Notes under the pieces: generated by a model
The model's database searches: none
What the model saw: only the letters and a program-made list of their open reading frames with translations
What the model was told of the DNA's origin: nothing
Shown: positions 34,904 to 44,958 of the stretch, one piece after another
How positions within the stretch are numbered: the stretch's first letter is position 1
Layout of the letters: each line of letters begins with the position of its first letter
Translations under genes and position numbers: made by a program
Assembly (NCBI RefSeq): GCF_024437735.1
Contig: NZ_JANFQO010000012.1
Coordinates: forward strand, 1 to 64,000
From: Tahibacter harae
GTDB lineage: Bacteria > Pseudomonadota > Gammaproteobacteria > Xanthomonadales > Rhodanobacteraceae
Direction: 5' to 3'
Length of the DNA stretch: 64,000 nucleotides

Positions 34904-36403
34904 TCACCACTTGTAGCGCACGGTATAGGTCACCTTGGCTTCGCCGTCCGCGGCGATTTCGACGGGAAAGTCGATGGTCGAGGCGTCGCGCCTGGTAAAT
35001 TCGCGGTTCTTCGCGGTCACGTCCCAGCCGCTCCAGCGGTACAGGTATTCGCGCACGATCACCTTGGTCGCCGTCTTCTTGCGGTTGCGCACCATCACTT
35101 CAAAGCTCTCGTCCATCGTCTTGGCAGCCATGTCGATGTTGAAGCTGATCTGCTTGCGCTCGCCGACCACGTCGAAGGAGTTGCCCAGCTTGATGCGCAA
35201 GGTCTCGTTGCGCGGCGTGTGCTTGATCACATCCTCGCCGATGAACTCCAGCGTGCCGTCGGCCGAAGCCTGGTTCACGCGCACGCGGCCGGCCGGCAGC
35301 GGCATGCCCAGGCGGTTGGCCTCCTTGTTGTCGAATTCGAGGAAGGCACCGACCGTGCCCTGGCCGGTGGCGCCATAGCCCTGGTCGGAGATCGGCGCGG
35401 CCCAGTGCGACCAGGGCTGCGGCGCGGCGGTGAACACCAGCTGCTTGCTGCAGCCGACCTTCACCGCAGTCGGGAACAGTTCCAGCTGCTTGGTCGAGTT
35501 GTCGGGCAGGTCGCTGCGCCGGCCCAGGGTATACAAGTGGTATTCAAACAATGAGGATTCCTGGAATCCTGCATCGGCCTCGGCCACCGAAGCGGCCATG
35601 GCGCGCTTCATCAGCATCGGCGCCGGCTGCGGCGCGGCCGGCGCGCGGTTGACCTCGCCCGCGACCAGCTTGAGCTGGGCCTGCGGATAACTGGCGCCGG
35701 ACTGGTTGACGATGGTGACCCAGGCCGACAGATCCATGTCGCAGCCGCCGGCGCTCTCGCGCAGCGTGACGTTGTAGTCCGACCACCAGGTCATGCCCTG
35801 GGTCTGGTAGCTCACGCGCGTGTCGTGCGTGCCGGCCTGCTTGGCATTGACCAGCCAGACCAGGGTGGGCCGCGTGATAAGGCCGCCGGGCAGGCTCGGA
35901 AACAGCACGTTGCTGTAGGTGCCGATGGTGACGACCTCGCCCGAATCGCGCTGCAGGATCAGGCTGCCGTCGGCGGCCGAGAGCAGCACGCCGCCGATGC
36001 GTTCCAGCGTTTCGCCGCGCTGCTGTTCCACCGTGATCGGCTGGCCGACGTAGCGCTCCAGCAGCTTGTCGCGGTTGACCAGGTCGAACTGGTAGTTCTG
36101 TTCCACCACGCGCGTACCGGCGGGGTCGGTCAGCGATTCAAAGGCGACGGTGGTCGGATCTATGCGCTTGGCCACGTCGGTGAAGCGCAGCACGCCGTTG
36201 CCGGCCTGCAGGCTCATCTTGCGGCCGTCGCGCACCAGCGCATAGCCGGGCAGTGCCGGGCCGTAGTTGGCCAGGCTTTCGGTGTTGACCTGGCCGGGCT
36301 GGGCGGAGCTGTAGATGGTGAGGGAGTAATCGGGCGCCGCATCGGCGGCAAGGGCGGTGCTGGTCATGGCGGCGGCGATTCCTAGGGCGAGCATCGTGCG
36401 CAT
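34904..36403 (-). CDS. Exported DUF4139-domain protein
   Basis: 499 residues with a signal peptide (MRTMLALGIAAAMTSTALAA). The bulk is a DUF4139-type fold, seen in LVWLVNAKQAGTHDTRVSYQ, GMTWWSDYNVTLRESAGGCDMDLSAWVTIVNQSG and the C-terminal KTATKVIVREYLYRWSGWDV with the beta-rich ending EAKVTYTVRYKW. Such periplasmic proteins have no established activity. The gene is monocistronic. The first ATG (36403) gives the signal peptide; a second at residue 4 is possible. Confidence 0.82.
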   Translation of the reverse strand: MRTMLALGIAAAMTSTALAADAAPDYSLTIYSSAQPGQVNTESLANYGPALPGYALVRDGRKMSLQAGNGVLRFTDVAKRIDPTTVAFESLTDPAGTRVVEQNYQFDLVNRDKLLERYVGQPITVEQQRGETLERIGGVLLSAADGSLILQRDSGEVVTIGTYSNVLFPSLPGGLITRPTLVWLVNAKQAGTHDTRVSYQTQGMTWWSDYNVTLRESAGGCDMDLSAWVTIVNQSGASYPQAQLKLVAGEVNRAPAAPQPAPMLMKRAMAASVAEADAGFQESSLFEYHLYTLGRRSDLPDNSTKQLELFPTAVKVGCSKQLVFTAAPQPWSHWAAPISDQGYGATGQGTVGAFLEFDNKEANRLGMPLPAGRVRVNQASADGTLEFIGEDVIKHTPRNETLRIKLGNSFDVVGERKQISFNIDMAAKTMDESFEVMVRNRKKTATKVIVREYLYRWSGWDVTAKNREFTRRDASTIDFPVEIAADGEAKVTYTVRYKW

Positions 36404-36523
36404 GGCGACTCCTGGCAGGGCTGCGCTGCAACGGCAGCATGAGCGGGGCAGGGTTAGGTGGGGCCGGTGTGGCGGATTAAACCCCGCGGCGCGGGCCGGT
36501 GAAACAAGCTGTCACGCATCCTT

Positions 36524-38122
36524 TCATTTTTCCTCGTCGACGTTCATGTCCGCGCCTTCGTCGCCGAGCAGGCCCTGGCTCTGCTCGCTGCTCAGCGATT
36601 CCACACTGCGCAGCTTGCGCTCGATGGCGCGCGTGCGCACGCCGGCGGCGTCAATGCTCTTGCGCACCGTATCCAGCTGGTTGCTGGTCTTCTCCAGCAC
36701 CACGCCGAACTTGCCGAATTCGGTCTTGACCGCGCCCAGCAGCTGCCACACCTCGCTGGAGCGTTTTTCGATCGCCAGCGTGCGGAAGCCCATCTGCAGA
36801 CTGTTGAGCGTGGCGCTGAGCGTGGTCGGGCCGGTGACGACCACGCGCAGGTCGCGCTGCAGCGCCTCGAACAGGCCGGGCCGGCGTATCACCTCGGCAT
36901 AGAGGCCTTCGGTGGGCAGGAACATGATGGCGAACTCGGTCGTCGCCGGCACAGAAATATATTTGTCGCGGATGCCGCGCGCCGCCTCGCGCACGCGCCG
37001 CTCCAGCGCCTGGGCGGCCGCCGCGGCGGCTTCGGCATCGGCCCGCTCCTGCGCGTCGAGCAGGCGTTCGTAGTCCTCGCGCGGGAACTTGGCGTCGATC
37101 GGCAACCATACCGGCGCGCCGCCGTCGCGGCCGCCGGGCAGGCGTATGGCGAATTCGACGCGCTCGCTGGAATTGGGCACGGTGGCCACGTTGCTGGCGT
37201 ACTGCTCCGGCGTCAGCAGCTGTTCCAGCAGCGCGGCCAGCTGCACTTCGCCGAGGATGCCGCGGGTTTTCACATTGCCGAGCACGCGCTTGAGATCGCC
37301 CACGCCCTGGGCCAGGCCCTGCATCTCGCCCAGGCCGCGGTGCACTTGTTCCAGACGTTCGGAGACCAGCTTGAAGGATTCGCCGAGGCGCGTTTCCAGC
37401 GTCGCGTGCAGTTTCTCGTCCACGGTCACGCGCATGGCGTCGAGCTGGCGCGCATTGTCGGCCTGCAGCTCCTTGAGCCGGGTTTCCAGCGTGGCACGCA
37501 CTTCGCCCAGTCGCTGCTGGCTGTGTTCGGCCTGTTCCTGCAGGCCCTGGCGCAGCTGGTCGCCGAAGCGCGACAGCGAGGCGGCGCCCTCTTCGCGCGC
37601 CTTGCGTGCATCGTCCTGCAACACCTGGCGCAGGCTTTCCAGCGTGGCGCGCATCTCGCCCAGGCGCTGCTGGTTGTGCTCGGCCTGTTCCTGCAGGCCG
37701 GCGCGCAGCAGTTCGCCGAAGCGGCCCAGGGCCGCAGCGCCTTCCTCGCGCGCCTTGCGGGCGTCTTCCTGCAGGGCCTGGCGCAAGGCTTCCAGGCGCT
37801 GATCGCTGCGCAGGCCGGTCTGTTCCAGGCGCTGGCCGAAATCCTCGATGCGCTGGTGCTGCATCTGCGCCAGCGCGCCGAACTGGCCCTGCACCGCATC
37901 GCGCAGCTGTTCCAGGCGCTGCGACTGCTCGCCGCGGCCGGCGCGCTGTTCCTCGCGCAGGGCTCGCTCCAGGCGCTCGCCGTCCGCGTGCAGTTCTTCG
38001 AGCGTGCGGCGCAGCGGCGCGAGCACATCGGCGCGGCTGCGCTGCAGCAGGATCAGCAGCATCACCGCCAGCAGCAGCAACAGCACGACGGCGGCCAGCA
38101 GCAGGATCTCAAGCAGGGACAT
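36524..38122 (-). CDS. rmuC: DNA recombination protein RmuC
   Basis: A 532-residue protein that limits recombination at inverted repeats in E. coli. An N-terminal membrane helix (about 3-24, MSLLEILLLAAVVLLLLLAV) is followed by a long coiled coil (about 30-260) with internal repeats: RLGEMRATLESLRQVLQDDA recurs as RLGEVRATLETRLKELQ, and ARKAREEGAA-L-RFG occurs twice. The RmuC nuclease-like domain (about 280-470) has KTRGILGEVQLAALLEQLLT, WLPIDAKFPREDYERLL and FLPTEGLYAEVIRRPG. I start at ATG 38122; the frame is open 16 codons further, but MSLLEI is the usual beginning. Confidence 0.93.
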   Translation of the reverse strand: MSLLEILLLAAVVLLLLLAVMLLILLQRSRADVLAPLRRTLEELHADGERLERALREEQRAGRGEQSQRLEQLRDAVQGQFGALAQMQHQRIEDFGQRLEQTGLRSDQRLEALRQALQEDARKAREEGAAALGRFGELLRAGLQEQAEHNQQRLGEMRATLESLRQVLQDDARKAREEGAASLSRFGDQLRQGLQEQAEHSQQRLGEVRATLETRLKELQADNARQLDAMRVTVDEKLHATLETRLGESFKLVSERLEQVHRGLGEMQGLAQGVGDLKRVLGNVKTRGILGEVQLAALLEQLLTPEQYASNVATVPNSSERVEFAIRLPGGRDGGAPVWLPIDAKFPREDYERLLDAQERADAEAAAAAAQALERRVREAARGIRDKYISVPATTEFAIMFLPTEGLYAEVIRRPGLFEALQRDLRVVVTGPTTLSATLNSLQMGFRTLAIEKRSSEVWQLLGAVKTEFGKFGVVLEKTSNQLDTVRKSIDAAGVRTRAIERKLRSVESLSSEQSQGLLGDEGADMNVDEEK

Positions 38123-38471
38123 GGAGGGATCCGCAACAAAAACGGCAGCCAGTGTACCGGCTGCCGTCACGGCTCAGGCGGGCGTGCTTTTCCGATGCCG
38201 GAAAAAGCCGCGGCGGTTCTCGCGAACCGCCGCCATCCCCATGCACCACGCTGTATACCCCAGACCGTCTCTCGCCCGCCGGCATCCCCGTGCCGGCCGG
38301 CTTACCGAAGCATTGATGCTGCAACCTCGCGCATGACGTTCGGCACTCCCTGTGGCTGAACGTAGTCAAAACGTTAAGCGGCGTCAATGGTTTTGAGGCC
38401 AGGCGGCCGGCCGGGCGGGGTTTTTAGACGTGGACGGCCTGGTACGGCCGGGGCCGCCAGAAGAGGGCGTT

Positions 38472-38495
38472 TTTGTCCTGAGGACAAATATGTCC
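38472..38495. promoter_or_regulatory. Perfect inverted repeat TTTGTCC-TGA-GGACAAA with a third half-site
   Basis: Arms at 38472-38478 and 38482-38488, then another TGTCC at 38491-38495. It looks like a dimeric regulator operator, but no gene starts close by: rmuC starts 350 bases to the left and glyS ends 180 bases to the right. Confidence 0.4.
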
Positions 38496-38498
38496 TAC

Positions 38499-38589
38499 CG
38501 CCCGGGAGAGCGGCGCCGGCCGGGGGCCGAGGAAAACCCCGTGCAGCCTGAGGGCGCTCTCCCGAGCGCATTACGCGCCCGGGAGAGCG
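38499..38589. repeat. Three-arm repeat: two direct copies and one inverted copy of CGCCCGGGAGAGCG
   Basis: CGCCCGGGAGAGCG occurs at 38499-38512 and 38576-38589. The inverted form CGCTCTCCCGAGCG (one mismatch) is at 38555-38568. The middle arm can pair with either outer arm, giving two exclusive hairpins; the right-hand one has a 7-base loop. It resembles the palindrome at 115-142. Confidence 0.75.
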
Positions 38590-38670
38590 GAGTTTCACGC
38601 TGGATCGAGGCCCCTGCTCCGCAACAACCCCGCTGCCGCCCGGCCAGTCCCGAAGCCCCAATTCCGGCGC

Positions 38671-40803
38671 TTACAGCACCGAGATGTCGGCGACCTGCAG
38701 GAAGCTCTCGCGCAGCCCGGCCAGCAGGCGCAGGCGGTTCGCGCGCACGGCGGGGTCATCGGCCATCACCATTACATCGGTGAAGAACGCATCGACCGGA
38801 TCGCGCAGGCCGGCCAGGCGCTTGAGCGTGGCGACGTAATCGCGCGCGGCCAGCAGCGGTTCCAGCGCGCCGCGGGCCTCGCTCAGCGCGGCGTGTAGCG
38901 CGGTCTCGGCACCGGCAGCGAGCAGGGCGGGATTTACACTGCCGCGGCTTTCAGCCGGGTCGGCCTGGCGCAGGATATTGGCGATGCGCTTGTTCGCCGC
39001 GGCCAGGGCCTCGGCTTCGGCCAGACCGGCGAAGGCGGACACGGCGCGCACGCGGGCGTCGAAATCGCCGAGGTCGGCCGGAGTCAGCGCGCGCACCGCC
39101 TCGAAGCGGTTGGCGCCGACGCCGGCGTCGGCGTAGTAGCCGCGCAGGCGGTCGAGGATGAAGTCGTACAGCTCGGCGGCGAGTTCGCTGCGGCGCGCAG
39201 CCGGATCCAGCGGCGGCGCCTTGCCGTCCTTGCCCTTGGGCAGGCCGGCGGCGAGCGCGGCATCCGGCAGCTGGGCCAGGGCTTCGGCCAGCAGCGGCGG
39301 CAGTTCCAGGCTCAGGCCGCTTTCGATCAAGGTGCGCGCCAGGCCCAGCGCGGCGCGGCGCAGCGCGAACGGATCCTTGTTGCCGCTGGGCTTCATGCCG
39401 ACGGCGAAGATGCCGCACAAGGTGTCTATGCGCTCGGCGATGGCCAGCACCTGGCCGATGCGGCCGCGGGCGATGCCGTCGCCGGCGAAGCGCGGGCAGT
39501 AGAACTCGTCCACGGCCTGGGCGACCTCGGCCGATTCGCCGTTGGCCGCTGCGTAGTAGCGACCCATCACGCCCTGCAGCTCGGGGAATTCGCCGACCAT
39601 GCGCGTCATCAGATCGCACTTGGCCAGGGCCGCGGCGCGCATGGTCGCGCCCGCATCGACGCCGACGCGGTTGGCAATGGTGCGGGCCAGCTCGGCCACG
39701 CGGATCACCTTGTCCCAGACCGAGCCCAGCGCCTGCTGGTAGGTGACGTTCTTCAGCGTTTCCAGCTGGTCGATCAGCGGAGTCTTGAGGTCTTCGTCGA
39801 AGAAGAAGCGCGCGTCGGCGAAGCGCGGTCGGATCACGCGCTCGTAGCCCTTGCGGATCTCGGCGGGATTCGTGCTGTCGATATTGGCCACGCCGATGAA
39901 ATGGCGGGTCAGGCGGCCTTCGGCGTCGAGCACAGAGACGAATTTCTGGTTGGTCTCCATGGTCATGATCAGCGCTTCCTGCGGCACGCGCAGGAAGTCG
40001 TCGTCGAAGGCGCAGGCGATGGCCGCCGGCCATTCGGTGAGGTTGGCGATTTCGTCGAGCAGGGCATCGCTGAGCTGGACCTGGCCGCCGGTCTCGGCCG
40101 CAGCGCGGGCGACCTCGGCGCGGATGCGTGCGCGGCGTTCGGCCGGATCGGCGAGCACGCGCGCCTCGCGCAGGCTGGCGAGCCAGCTGCCGGCATCGGC
40201 GATGGCGACGGCGCGGTTGTGATGGAAGCGATGGCCGCGCGAATCGCGGCCGCTGCGCAGGCCGAGGAGTTCCGCGTCGATCACGTCGCTGCCGTGCAGG
40301 ATCACCAGCCAGTGCGCCGGGCGCACGAAGGCGTAGTCGTGATCGCCCCAGCGCATGGGCTTGGGAATGGGCAGGGCCTTGAGCGCTTCGCCAATGACGT
40401 CGGGCAGCAGTTTTGCCAGCGGCTGGCCGGCCTGTTCGCTGCGGAACACGTACCAAGCGCCCTTGTCGGTTTCCAGCTTCTGCAGCTGTTCCACCGTGGT
40501 GCCGCAGGACGCGGCGAAGCCGGTCAGCGCCTTGCTCGGCGCGCCGTCCGGGCCGAACGCGGCGTTTGCAGCCGGGCCGCGGCGTTCTATGGTCTGGTCG
40601 GGCTGGGCCGCGGCCACGGCCGGCAGCAGCACAGCCAGGCGGCGCGGCGAGCAATACACAGCGGCGCTTTCGCTGGATACGGCGAAGCCGCGCTTGGCCA
40701 GGCCGTCGACGATGCCGGCAGCGAAGGCCCGCGCCAGTTCATCCACGCTGCGCGTGGGCAGCTCTTCGGTGCCAATCTCGATCAGCAGGGGCTGCTCAGC
40801 CAT
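38671..40803 (-). CDS. glyS: Glycyl-tRNA synthetase beta subunit
   Basis: 710 residues. The beta subunit of the bacterial alpha2-beta2 GlyRS supplies tRNA recognition. It has [20 protein letters not shown] at the N-terminus, [36 protein letters not shown], and [20 protein letters not shown], with an HD-like centre and a C-terminal DALR anticodon-binding part ([14 protein letters not shown]). Its ATG overlaps the last 8 bases of glyQ, so the two subunits are translationally coupled. Confidence 0.97.
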   Translation of the reverse strand: MAEQPLLIEIGTEELPTRSVDELARAFAAGIVDGLAKRGFAVSSESAAVYCSPRRLAVLLPAVAAAQPDQTIERRGPAANAAFGPDGAPSKALTGFAASCGTTVEQLQKLETDKGAWYVFRSEQAGQPLAKLLPDVIGEALKALPIPKPMRWGDHDYAFVRPAHWLVILHGSDVIDAELLGLRSGRDSRGHRFHHNRAVAIADAGSWLASLREARVLADPAERRARIRAEVARAAAETGGQVQLSDALLDEIANLTEWPAAIACAFDDDFLRVPQEALIMTMETNQKFVSVLDAEGRLTRHFIGVANIDSTNPAEIRKGYERVIRPRFADARFFFDEDLKTPLIDQLETLKNVTYQQALGSVWDKVIRVAELARTIANRVGVDAGATMRAAALAKCDLMTRMVGEFPELQGVMGRYYAAANGESAEVAQAVDEFYCPRFAGDGIARGRIGQVLAIAERIDTLCGIFAVGMKPSGNKDPFALRRAALGLARTLIESGLSLELPPLLAEALAQLPDAALAAGLPKGKDGKAPPLDPAARRSELAAELYDFILDRLRGYYADAGVGANRFEAVRALTPADLGDFDARVRAVSAFAGLAEAEALAAANKRIANILRQADPAESRGSVNPALLAAGAETALHAALSEARGALEPLLAARDYVATLKRLAGLRDPVDAFFTDVMVMADDPAVRANRLRLLAGLRESFLQVADISVL

Positions 40804-41713
40804 GCGCCTTCTCCTGGCGGTTCTTCAGTCCGGGGAAGCCCAGCTTTTCGCGCTGGGCGTAGTACGCCTCGGCCACGGCACGGGCCAGGGTACGCACGCG
40901 CAGGATGTAGCGCTGGCGCTCGGTCACGCTGATGGCGCGGCGCGCATCGAGCAGGTTGAAACTGTGCGAGGCCTTGCACACCTGTTCGTAGGCCGGCAGC
41001 GGCAGCTTGGCCTCGATCAGCTTCTTCGCCTCGCCTTCGCACACGTCGAACCAGTGCAGCAGTTCGGCCACGTTGGCGTGCTCGAAGTTATACGTGGACT
41101 GCTCGACTTCGTTCTGGTGGAACACGTCGCCGTAGGTCACCACGCCGTGGGGCGCGACGGTCCAGACCAGGTCGTAGACGTTGTCCACGTTCTGCAGGTA
41201 CATGGCCAGGCGTTCCAGGCCGTAGGTGATCTCGCCGGTAACCGGGCGGCATTCCAGGCCGCCGGCCTGCTGGAAATAGGTGAACTGGGTCACTTCCATG
41301 CCGTTGAGCCAGACTTCCCAGCCCAGGCCCCAGGCGCCCAGGGTCGGCGATTCCCAGTTGTCCTCGACGAAGCGCAGATCATGCACCAGCGGGTCCAGTC
41401 CCAGTGCGCGCAGCGAGCCAATGTATAAATCGAGAATATTGTCGGGATTGGGCTTGAGCACCACCTGGTACTGGTAATAGTGCTGCAGGCGGTTCGGATT
41501 CTCGCCATAGCGGCCGTCGGTGGGCCGGCGCGAGGGCTGCACATAGGCCGCGGCCCAGGGCTCGGGGCCCAGCGCCCGCAGGAAGGTGGCCGGATGGAAG
41601 GTGCCGGCACCGACTTCGGTATCGAAGGGCTGGATCAGGACGCAGCCCTGCTCCGCCCAATAGCGGTTCAGGGTCTGGATCACATCCTGGAAGGTGGGCG
41701 TGGGCGTAGACAT
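40796..41713 (-). CDS. glyQ: Glycyl-tRNA synthetase alpha subunit
   Basis: 305 residues. The class II catalytic subunit activates glycine. It has [20 protein letters not shown] near the N-terminus, motif 2-type [20 protein letters not shown], then [20 protein letters not shown], and [21 protein letters not shown] choose the ATG at 41713 (MSTPTPTF) over a GTG four codons upstream because it fits the family length (about 303). It overlaps glyS by 8 bases. A TATACT box lies 34 bases upstream. Confidence 0.97.
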   Translation of the reverse strand: MSTPTPTFQDVIQTLNRYWAEQGCVLIQPFDTEVGAGTFHPATFLRALGPEPWAAAYVQPSRRPTDGRYGENPNRLQHYYQYQVVLKPNPDNILDLYIGSLRALGLDPLVHDLRFVEDNWESPTLGAWGLGWEVWLNGMEVTQFTYFQQAGGLECRPVTGEITYGLERLAMYLQNVDNVYDLVWTVAPHGVVTYGDVFHQNEVEQSTYNFEHANVAELLHWFDVCEGEAKKLIEAKLPLPAYEQVCKASHSFNLLDARRAISVTERQRYILRVRTLARAVAEAYYAQREKLGFPGLKNRQEKAHG

Positions 41714-41747
41714 GGTTGGGCTCACGGAAGGCGCTGCAAAGCGCGTT

Positions 41748-41755
41748 AGTATAAC
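41748..41755. promoter_or_regulatory. Overlapping divergent -10 boxes for glyQ and the PilB-like gene
   Basis: The sequence AGTATAAC reads TATACT on the minus strand (41748-41753, 34 bases before glyQ). On the plus strand it reads TATAAC (41750-41755, 29 bases before the ATG at 41785). If both are used, polymerases would compete for one site. Confidence 0.45.
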
Positions 41756-41784
41756 GAGCGCCTTGCCGTCCCACAGGAACCGAT

Positions 41785-43620
41785 ATGGCCACCATTCCCC
41801 AGCGCCCCGCCGCGGCCAACGCGCCGGTCGCCGCCAGCCCGGTCCGGCTGGGCCTGCACGGCCGCCTGGAACTGGACGAGACCCTGATGGCCCTGGTCCA
41901 GGACGGCCTGCTCGCCACCGACGACGCCCGCCGCATCCGCGCCGATTCGCGCAGCGGCAAGGACAAGCTGGCCCTGCATCCGCTGGTGCTGGTGGCCAAT
42001 CTCAAGCCGCCGGATCAGCGCACGCCGGAAAAGACGCTGGGGCTGGAGATACTGACCCAATGGCTGGCGGAAAAGGCCGCCCTGCCCTATCTGCGCATCG
42101 ATCCCATGAAGATCGATGTGGCCGCGGTGACCCAGGTCATCTCGCACCAGTACGCCACGCGCTACCGCATCCTGCCGGTCGCGGTCGCGCCGGACAAGGT
42201 CACCATCGCCTCGGCGGAACCCTTCGACACGCGCTGGGTGCACGACCTGGGCCATATCCTGCGGCGCGAGATTGTGCGCGTGGTCGCCAGCCCGCTGGAT
42301 GTCAACCGCTACCTCACCGAGTTCTTCGGCGTGCAGCGCTCGATCCAGCGCGCCAAGGATGCCAAGGGCGACAGCGGCTACGACCCGTCCACCCTGCTCA
42401 ATTTCGAGCAGCTGCTGGAGCTGGGCAAGTCCGGGGACATCGGCGCCGACGACCGCCACGTGGTGCACATCGTCGACTGGCTGCTGCAGTACGCGCTGGA
42501 TCAGCGCGCCTCGGACATCCACCTGGAGCCGCGCCGCGACGCCGGCAATATCCGTTTCCGCATCGACGGCAACATGATCAAGGTGTTCGAGTTCCCGCCG
42601 CCGGTGATGACGGCGGTGACGGCGCGCATCAAGATCCTCGGCCGCATGGACCTGGCCGAGAAGCGCCGGCCCCAGGACGGCCGCATCAAGACCCGCTCGC
42701 CCGGCGGGCGCGAGGTGGAACTGCGTCTTTCGACCATGCCGACGGCCTTCGGCGAGAAGATCGTCATGCGCATCTTCGACCCGGACATCGTGGTCAAGGA
42801 GTTCCGTCAGATCGGTTTCTCCATGGACGAGGAAAACCTCTGGCGCGCCATGGTCGAGCGGCCGCACGGCATCGTGCTGGTCACCGGCCCCACCGGCTCG
42901 GGCAAGACCACGACGCTGTATTCCACGCTCAAGCATCTGGCGACGCCGGACCTGAACGTCTGCACGGTGGAAGACCCTATTGAAATGGTCAGCCCCGAAT
43001 TCAACCAGATGCAGGTGCAGCCGGCCATCGACCTGGATTTTGCCTCCGGCGTGCGCACACTGCTGCGCCAGGATCCGGACATCATCATGATCGGCGAAAT
43101 CCGCGACCTGGAGACCGCGCAGATGGCGGTGCAGGCCTCGCTGACCGGCCACCTAGTGCTGTCCACGCTGCATACCAACGACGCGCCCACGGCGGTGACC
43201 CGATTGCTGGACCTGGGCGTGCCGCACTACCTGATCCAGTCGACCCTGACCGGCGTGGTCGCGCAGCGCCTGATCCGCACGCTTTGTCCACATTGCAAGA
43301 CCACCCTGGCAGTGGATCCGCGCGCCTGGGACGCGCTCACGCACCGCTGGAACCTGGCCCTGCCCGAACGCACCCAGGGACCGGTGGGCTGCCTGGAGTG
43401 CCGCAACACCGGCTACCTGGGCCGCACCGGCATCTACGAGATGATGCGCATATCGACCAAGCTGCGGCAGCTGATCCAGGCCGATACCGACCTGATCAAA
43501 TTCGGCGAGGCGGCGCTGGCCGAAGGCATGCGGCCGCTGCGCATCTCCGCCGCGGCCCAGGTCGCCCGCGGCGTCACCACGGTGGCCGAGGTGATGACGG
43601 TATTGCCGCCGATCGAATAA
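41785..43620 (+). CDS. PilB/GspE-family type II/IV secretion ATPase (orphan)
   Basis: A 611-residue cytoplasmic hexameric ATPase of the type that powers pilus or type II pseudopilus assembly. The N-terminal T2SSE_N-like part (about 20-200) has [14 protein letters not shown]. Then come [20 protein letters not shown], Walker [16 protein letters not shown] (about 369-383), the Asp box EDPIEM, Walker [13 protein letters not shown], the His box [14 protein letters not shown], and a four-cysteine zinc site (CPHC near 502, CLEC near 536). No pilC, gsp or pil genes are next to it, so the machine it serves is unknown. Divergent from glyQ; followed four bases later by an amidotransferase gene. Confidence 0.9.
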   Translation: MATIPQRPAAANAPVAASPVRLGLHGRLELDETLMALVQDGLLATDDARRIRADSRSGKDKLALHPLVLVANLKPPDQRTPEKTLGLEILTQWLAEKAALPYLRIDPMKIDVAAVTQVISHQYATRYRILPVAVAPDKVTIASAEPFDTRWVHDLGHILRREIVRVVASPLDVNRYLTEFFGVQRSIQRAKDAKGDSGYDPSTLLNFEQLLELGKSGDIGADDRHVVHIVDWLLQYALDQRASDIHLEPRRDAGNIRFRIDGNMIKVFEFPPPVMTAVTARIKILGRMDLAEKRRPQDGRIKTRSPGGREVELRLSTMPTAFGEKIVMRIFDPDIVVKEFRQIGFSMDEENLWRAMVERPHGIVLVTGPTGSGKTTTLYSTLKHLATPDLNVCTVEDPIEMVSPEFNQMQVQPAIDLDFASGVRTLLRQDPDIIMIGEIRDLETAQMAVQASLTGHLVLSTLHTNDAPTAVTRLLDLGVPHYLIQSTLTGVVAQRLIRTLCPHCKTTLAVDPRAWDALTHRWNLALPERTQGPVGCLECRNTGYLGRTGIYEMMRISTKLRQLIQADTDLIKFGEAALAEGMRPLRISAAAQVARGVTTVAEVMTVLPPIE

Positions 43621-43624
43621 ACCC

Positions 43625-44350
43625 ATGCAGAAACTGCTGATCCTGCAGACCGGCTCCACGCTGCCGCAACTGGCCGCACGCCACGGCGACTTCGCCGCCT
43701 GGTTCGCCCGCGGCGCCGGCCTGGGCCGCGGTGAATTCGATGTGGTGCGCTGCGACCGCGGCGAGGCGCTGCCGGCCGCGACGCGCTATGCCGGCGTACT
43801 GGTCACCGGCTCGGCCAGCATGGTCACTGAACGCGCCGACTGGAGCGAACGCAGCGCGGAATGGCTGGCCCGCCTGGTACACGCCGACACCGTGCCGGTG
43901 CTGGGCGTGTGCTACGGCCACCAGCTGCTCGCGCACGGGCTGGGCGGCACGGTGGACTGGAACCCGCGCGGACGCCAGATCGGCACCAAACCGCTGAGCC
44001 GCTCCGCGGCGGCGCGCGGCGATGCGCTGTTCCATGGCCTGGACGAAAACTTCCGCGCCCAGACCACGCACCAGCAGGTGGTGACCGTGGCGCCGCCGGG
44101 CGCAACGGTGCTGGCGAGTTCCGCGCTGGATCCGCACCAGGCCCTGCGCCTGGGCGAGCGCGCCTGGGGCGTGCAGTTCCATCCGGAATTCAGCGCCGGC
44201 ATCATGGCCGGCTATATCCGCGGCCGCAGCGAGCGGCTACGCAGCGAAGGCCAGGATCCGCAGACCCTGCTGCGCGAATGCGGACCGGCCCCGGCGGCGC
44301 GCCGGCTGCTGCGCCGCTTCGTGCATTTGGCCCGCTCGCGACGCGACTGA
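43625..44350 (+). CDS. Class I glutamine amidotransferase (GMP synthase-like)
   Basis: A 241-residue triad-type amidotransferase. The nucleophile Cys96 sits in VLGVCYGHQLLAHGLGG, and the His/Glu pair is in WGVQFHPEFSAG near residue 186. It is free-standing, like YfeJ/GuaA-N-type proteins that use glutamine or hydrolyse gamma-glutamyl compounds; the acceptor is unknown. It starts four bases after the PilB-like gene, so cotranscription is likely although the functions are unrelated. Confidence 0.9.
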   Translation: MQKLLILQTGSTLPQLAARHGDFAAWFARGAGLGRGEFDVVRCDRGEALPAATRYAGVLVTGSASMVTERADWSERSAEWLARLVHADTVPVLGVCYGHQLLAHGLGGTVDWNPRGRQIGTKPLSRSAAARGDALFHGLDENFRAQTTHQQVVTVAPPGATVLASSALDPHQALRLGERAWGVQFHPEFSAGIMAGYIRGRSERLRSEGQDPQTLLRECGPAPAARRLLRRFVHLARSRRD

Positions 44351-44736
44351 TCCCAAATTTCCACCTGCTGCAAAACCGGGATTGCCGGCGGCCGGCTGTC
44401 AGGCACAAGTCATCACGTATTTTTTGGATCGACAGGCACCGCCGGCGCAGGGCGGCGTACTGCGCGGCCCGCCGATGCGCGGGCCGAAATGCCCTGTCAG
44501 CCGGACGCGGTGCAGCAAAGTCCACGTCCCGCGACGCTGTCTTGGCGACAGATGCAACTCGTTTTGACGGATTACAACGTCACAACGGGTCAAATACACA
44601 AGTGGCGTATTCGACTTTGGTCGCGTAGGCCGAAAGTAATGCAAAGCCCCAAAACGCCGAACGCCGCGCAAATGGCGCGGCGTTCGTAGCGGCCAGCAGG
44701 CGGCGCAGCCGCCTCGGCGTGGTGTTGCAGAAGTGC
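44351..44736. other. Intergenic region of lower GC with terminator
   Basis: 386 bases. The part 44560-44650 (gttttgacggattacaacgt, cacaacgggtcaaatacaca) is clearly less GC-rich than its surroundings. I see no gene or known RNA in it. At its right end lies the hairpin described separately. Confidence 0.4.
44658..44686 (-). terminator. Terminator of the small RHH-like gene
   Basis: CGAACGCCGCGC (44658-44669), loop of five, GCGCGGCGTTCG (44675-44686): a perfect 12-bp stem. On the minus strand it is followed by gcgttttggggc. Confidence 0.65.
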
Positions 44737-44958
44737 TTACTTGCGGGCCTTGCCGCCCTTGCGCAGGCCGGCCAGCGGATCCGGCAGCTTCAGGCCGCCC
44801 AGATAATCATTGATGGCTTCGTTCGTGACGTCATACAGCGGGCGGCCCATCACGGCAGCGGCGGCCTTGAGGCTGTCGCGCATGCGCTTGGAGACGCGCA
44901 GGCTGGCGTCGCGAGTATCTTCGTCAACAGCGGCAGCTGCGGCGGCGGACTTTTTCAT
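44737..44958 (-). CDS. Small ribbon-helix-helix-like protein
   Basis: 73 residues, MKKSAAAAAAVDEDTRDASL then RVSKRMRDSLKAAAAVMGRP and LYDVTNEAINDYL, with a basic tail (LRKGGKARK). The pattern beta-strand (ASLRVS), helix (KRMRDSLKAAAAVM), helix (PLYDVTNEAINDYL) fits RHH/Arc-type DNA-binding proteins such as antitoxins. No toxin gene is adjacent. I prefer the ATG at 44958 to a GTG three codons upstream, because that GTG lies inside the likely ribosome site (cAGGGTGaaa). A TATACT hexamer on this strand at 45006-45011 and the partial dyad acgtgtat...atacgt (about 44990-45014) may form an autoregulated promoter. Confidence 0.65.
   Translation of the reverse strand: MKKSAAAAAAVDEDTRDASLRVSKRMRDSLKAAAAVMGRPLYDVTNEAINDYLGGLKLPDPLAGLRKGGKARK

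Larger units (their letters stand above)
38123..38670. other. Intergenic region between rmuC and glyS
   Basis: 548 bases without a convincing gene. Contents: a possible rmuC promoter area near 38340-38390 (minus strand attgacgccgcttaacg), the inverted repeat at 38472-38488, and the three-arm repeat at 38499-38589. Glycyl-tRNA synthetase terminates at its right edge. Confidence 0.5.

Noticed and set aside
44351-44736. A riboswitch or tRNA in the less GC-rich gap
   Set aside because: I could not fold a cloverleaf or match a known aptamer; the downstream gene on the plus strand is absent and the minus-strand gene reads away from it.
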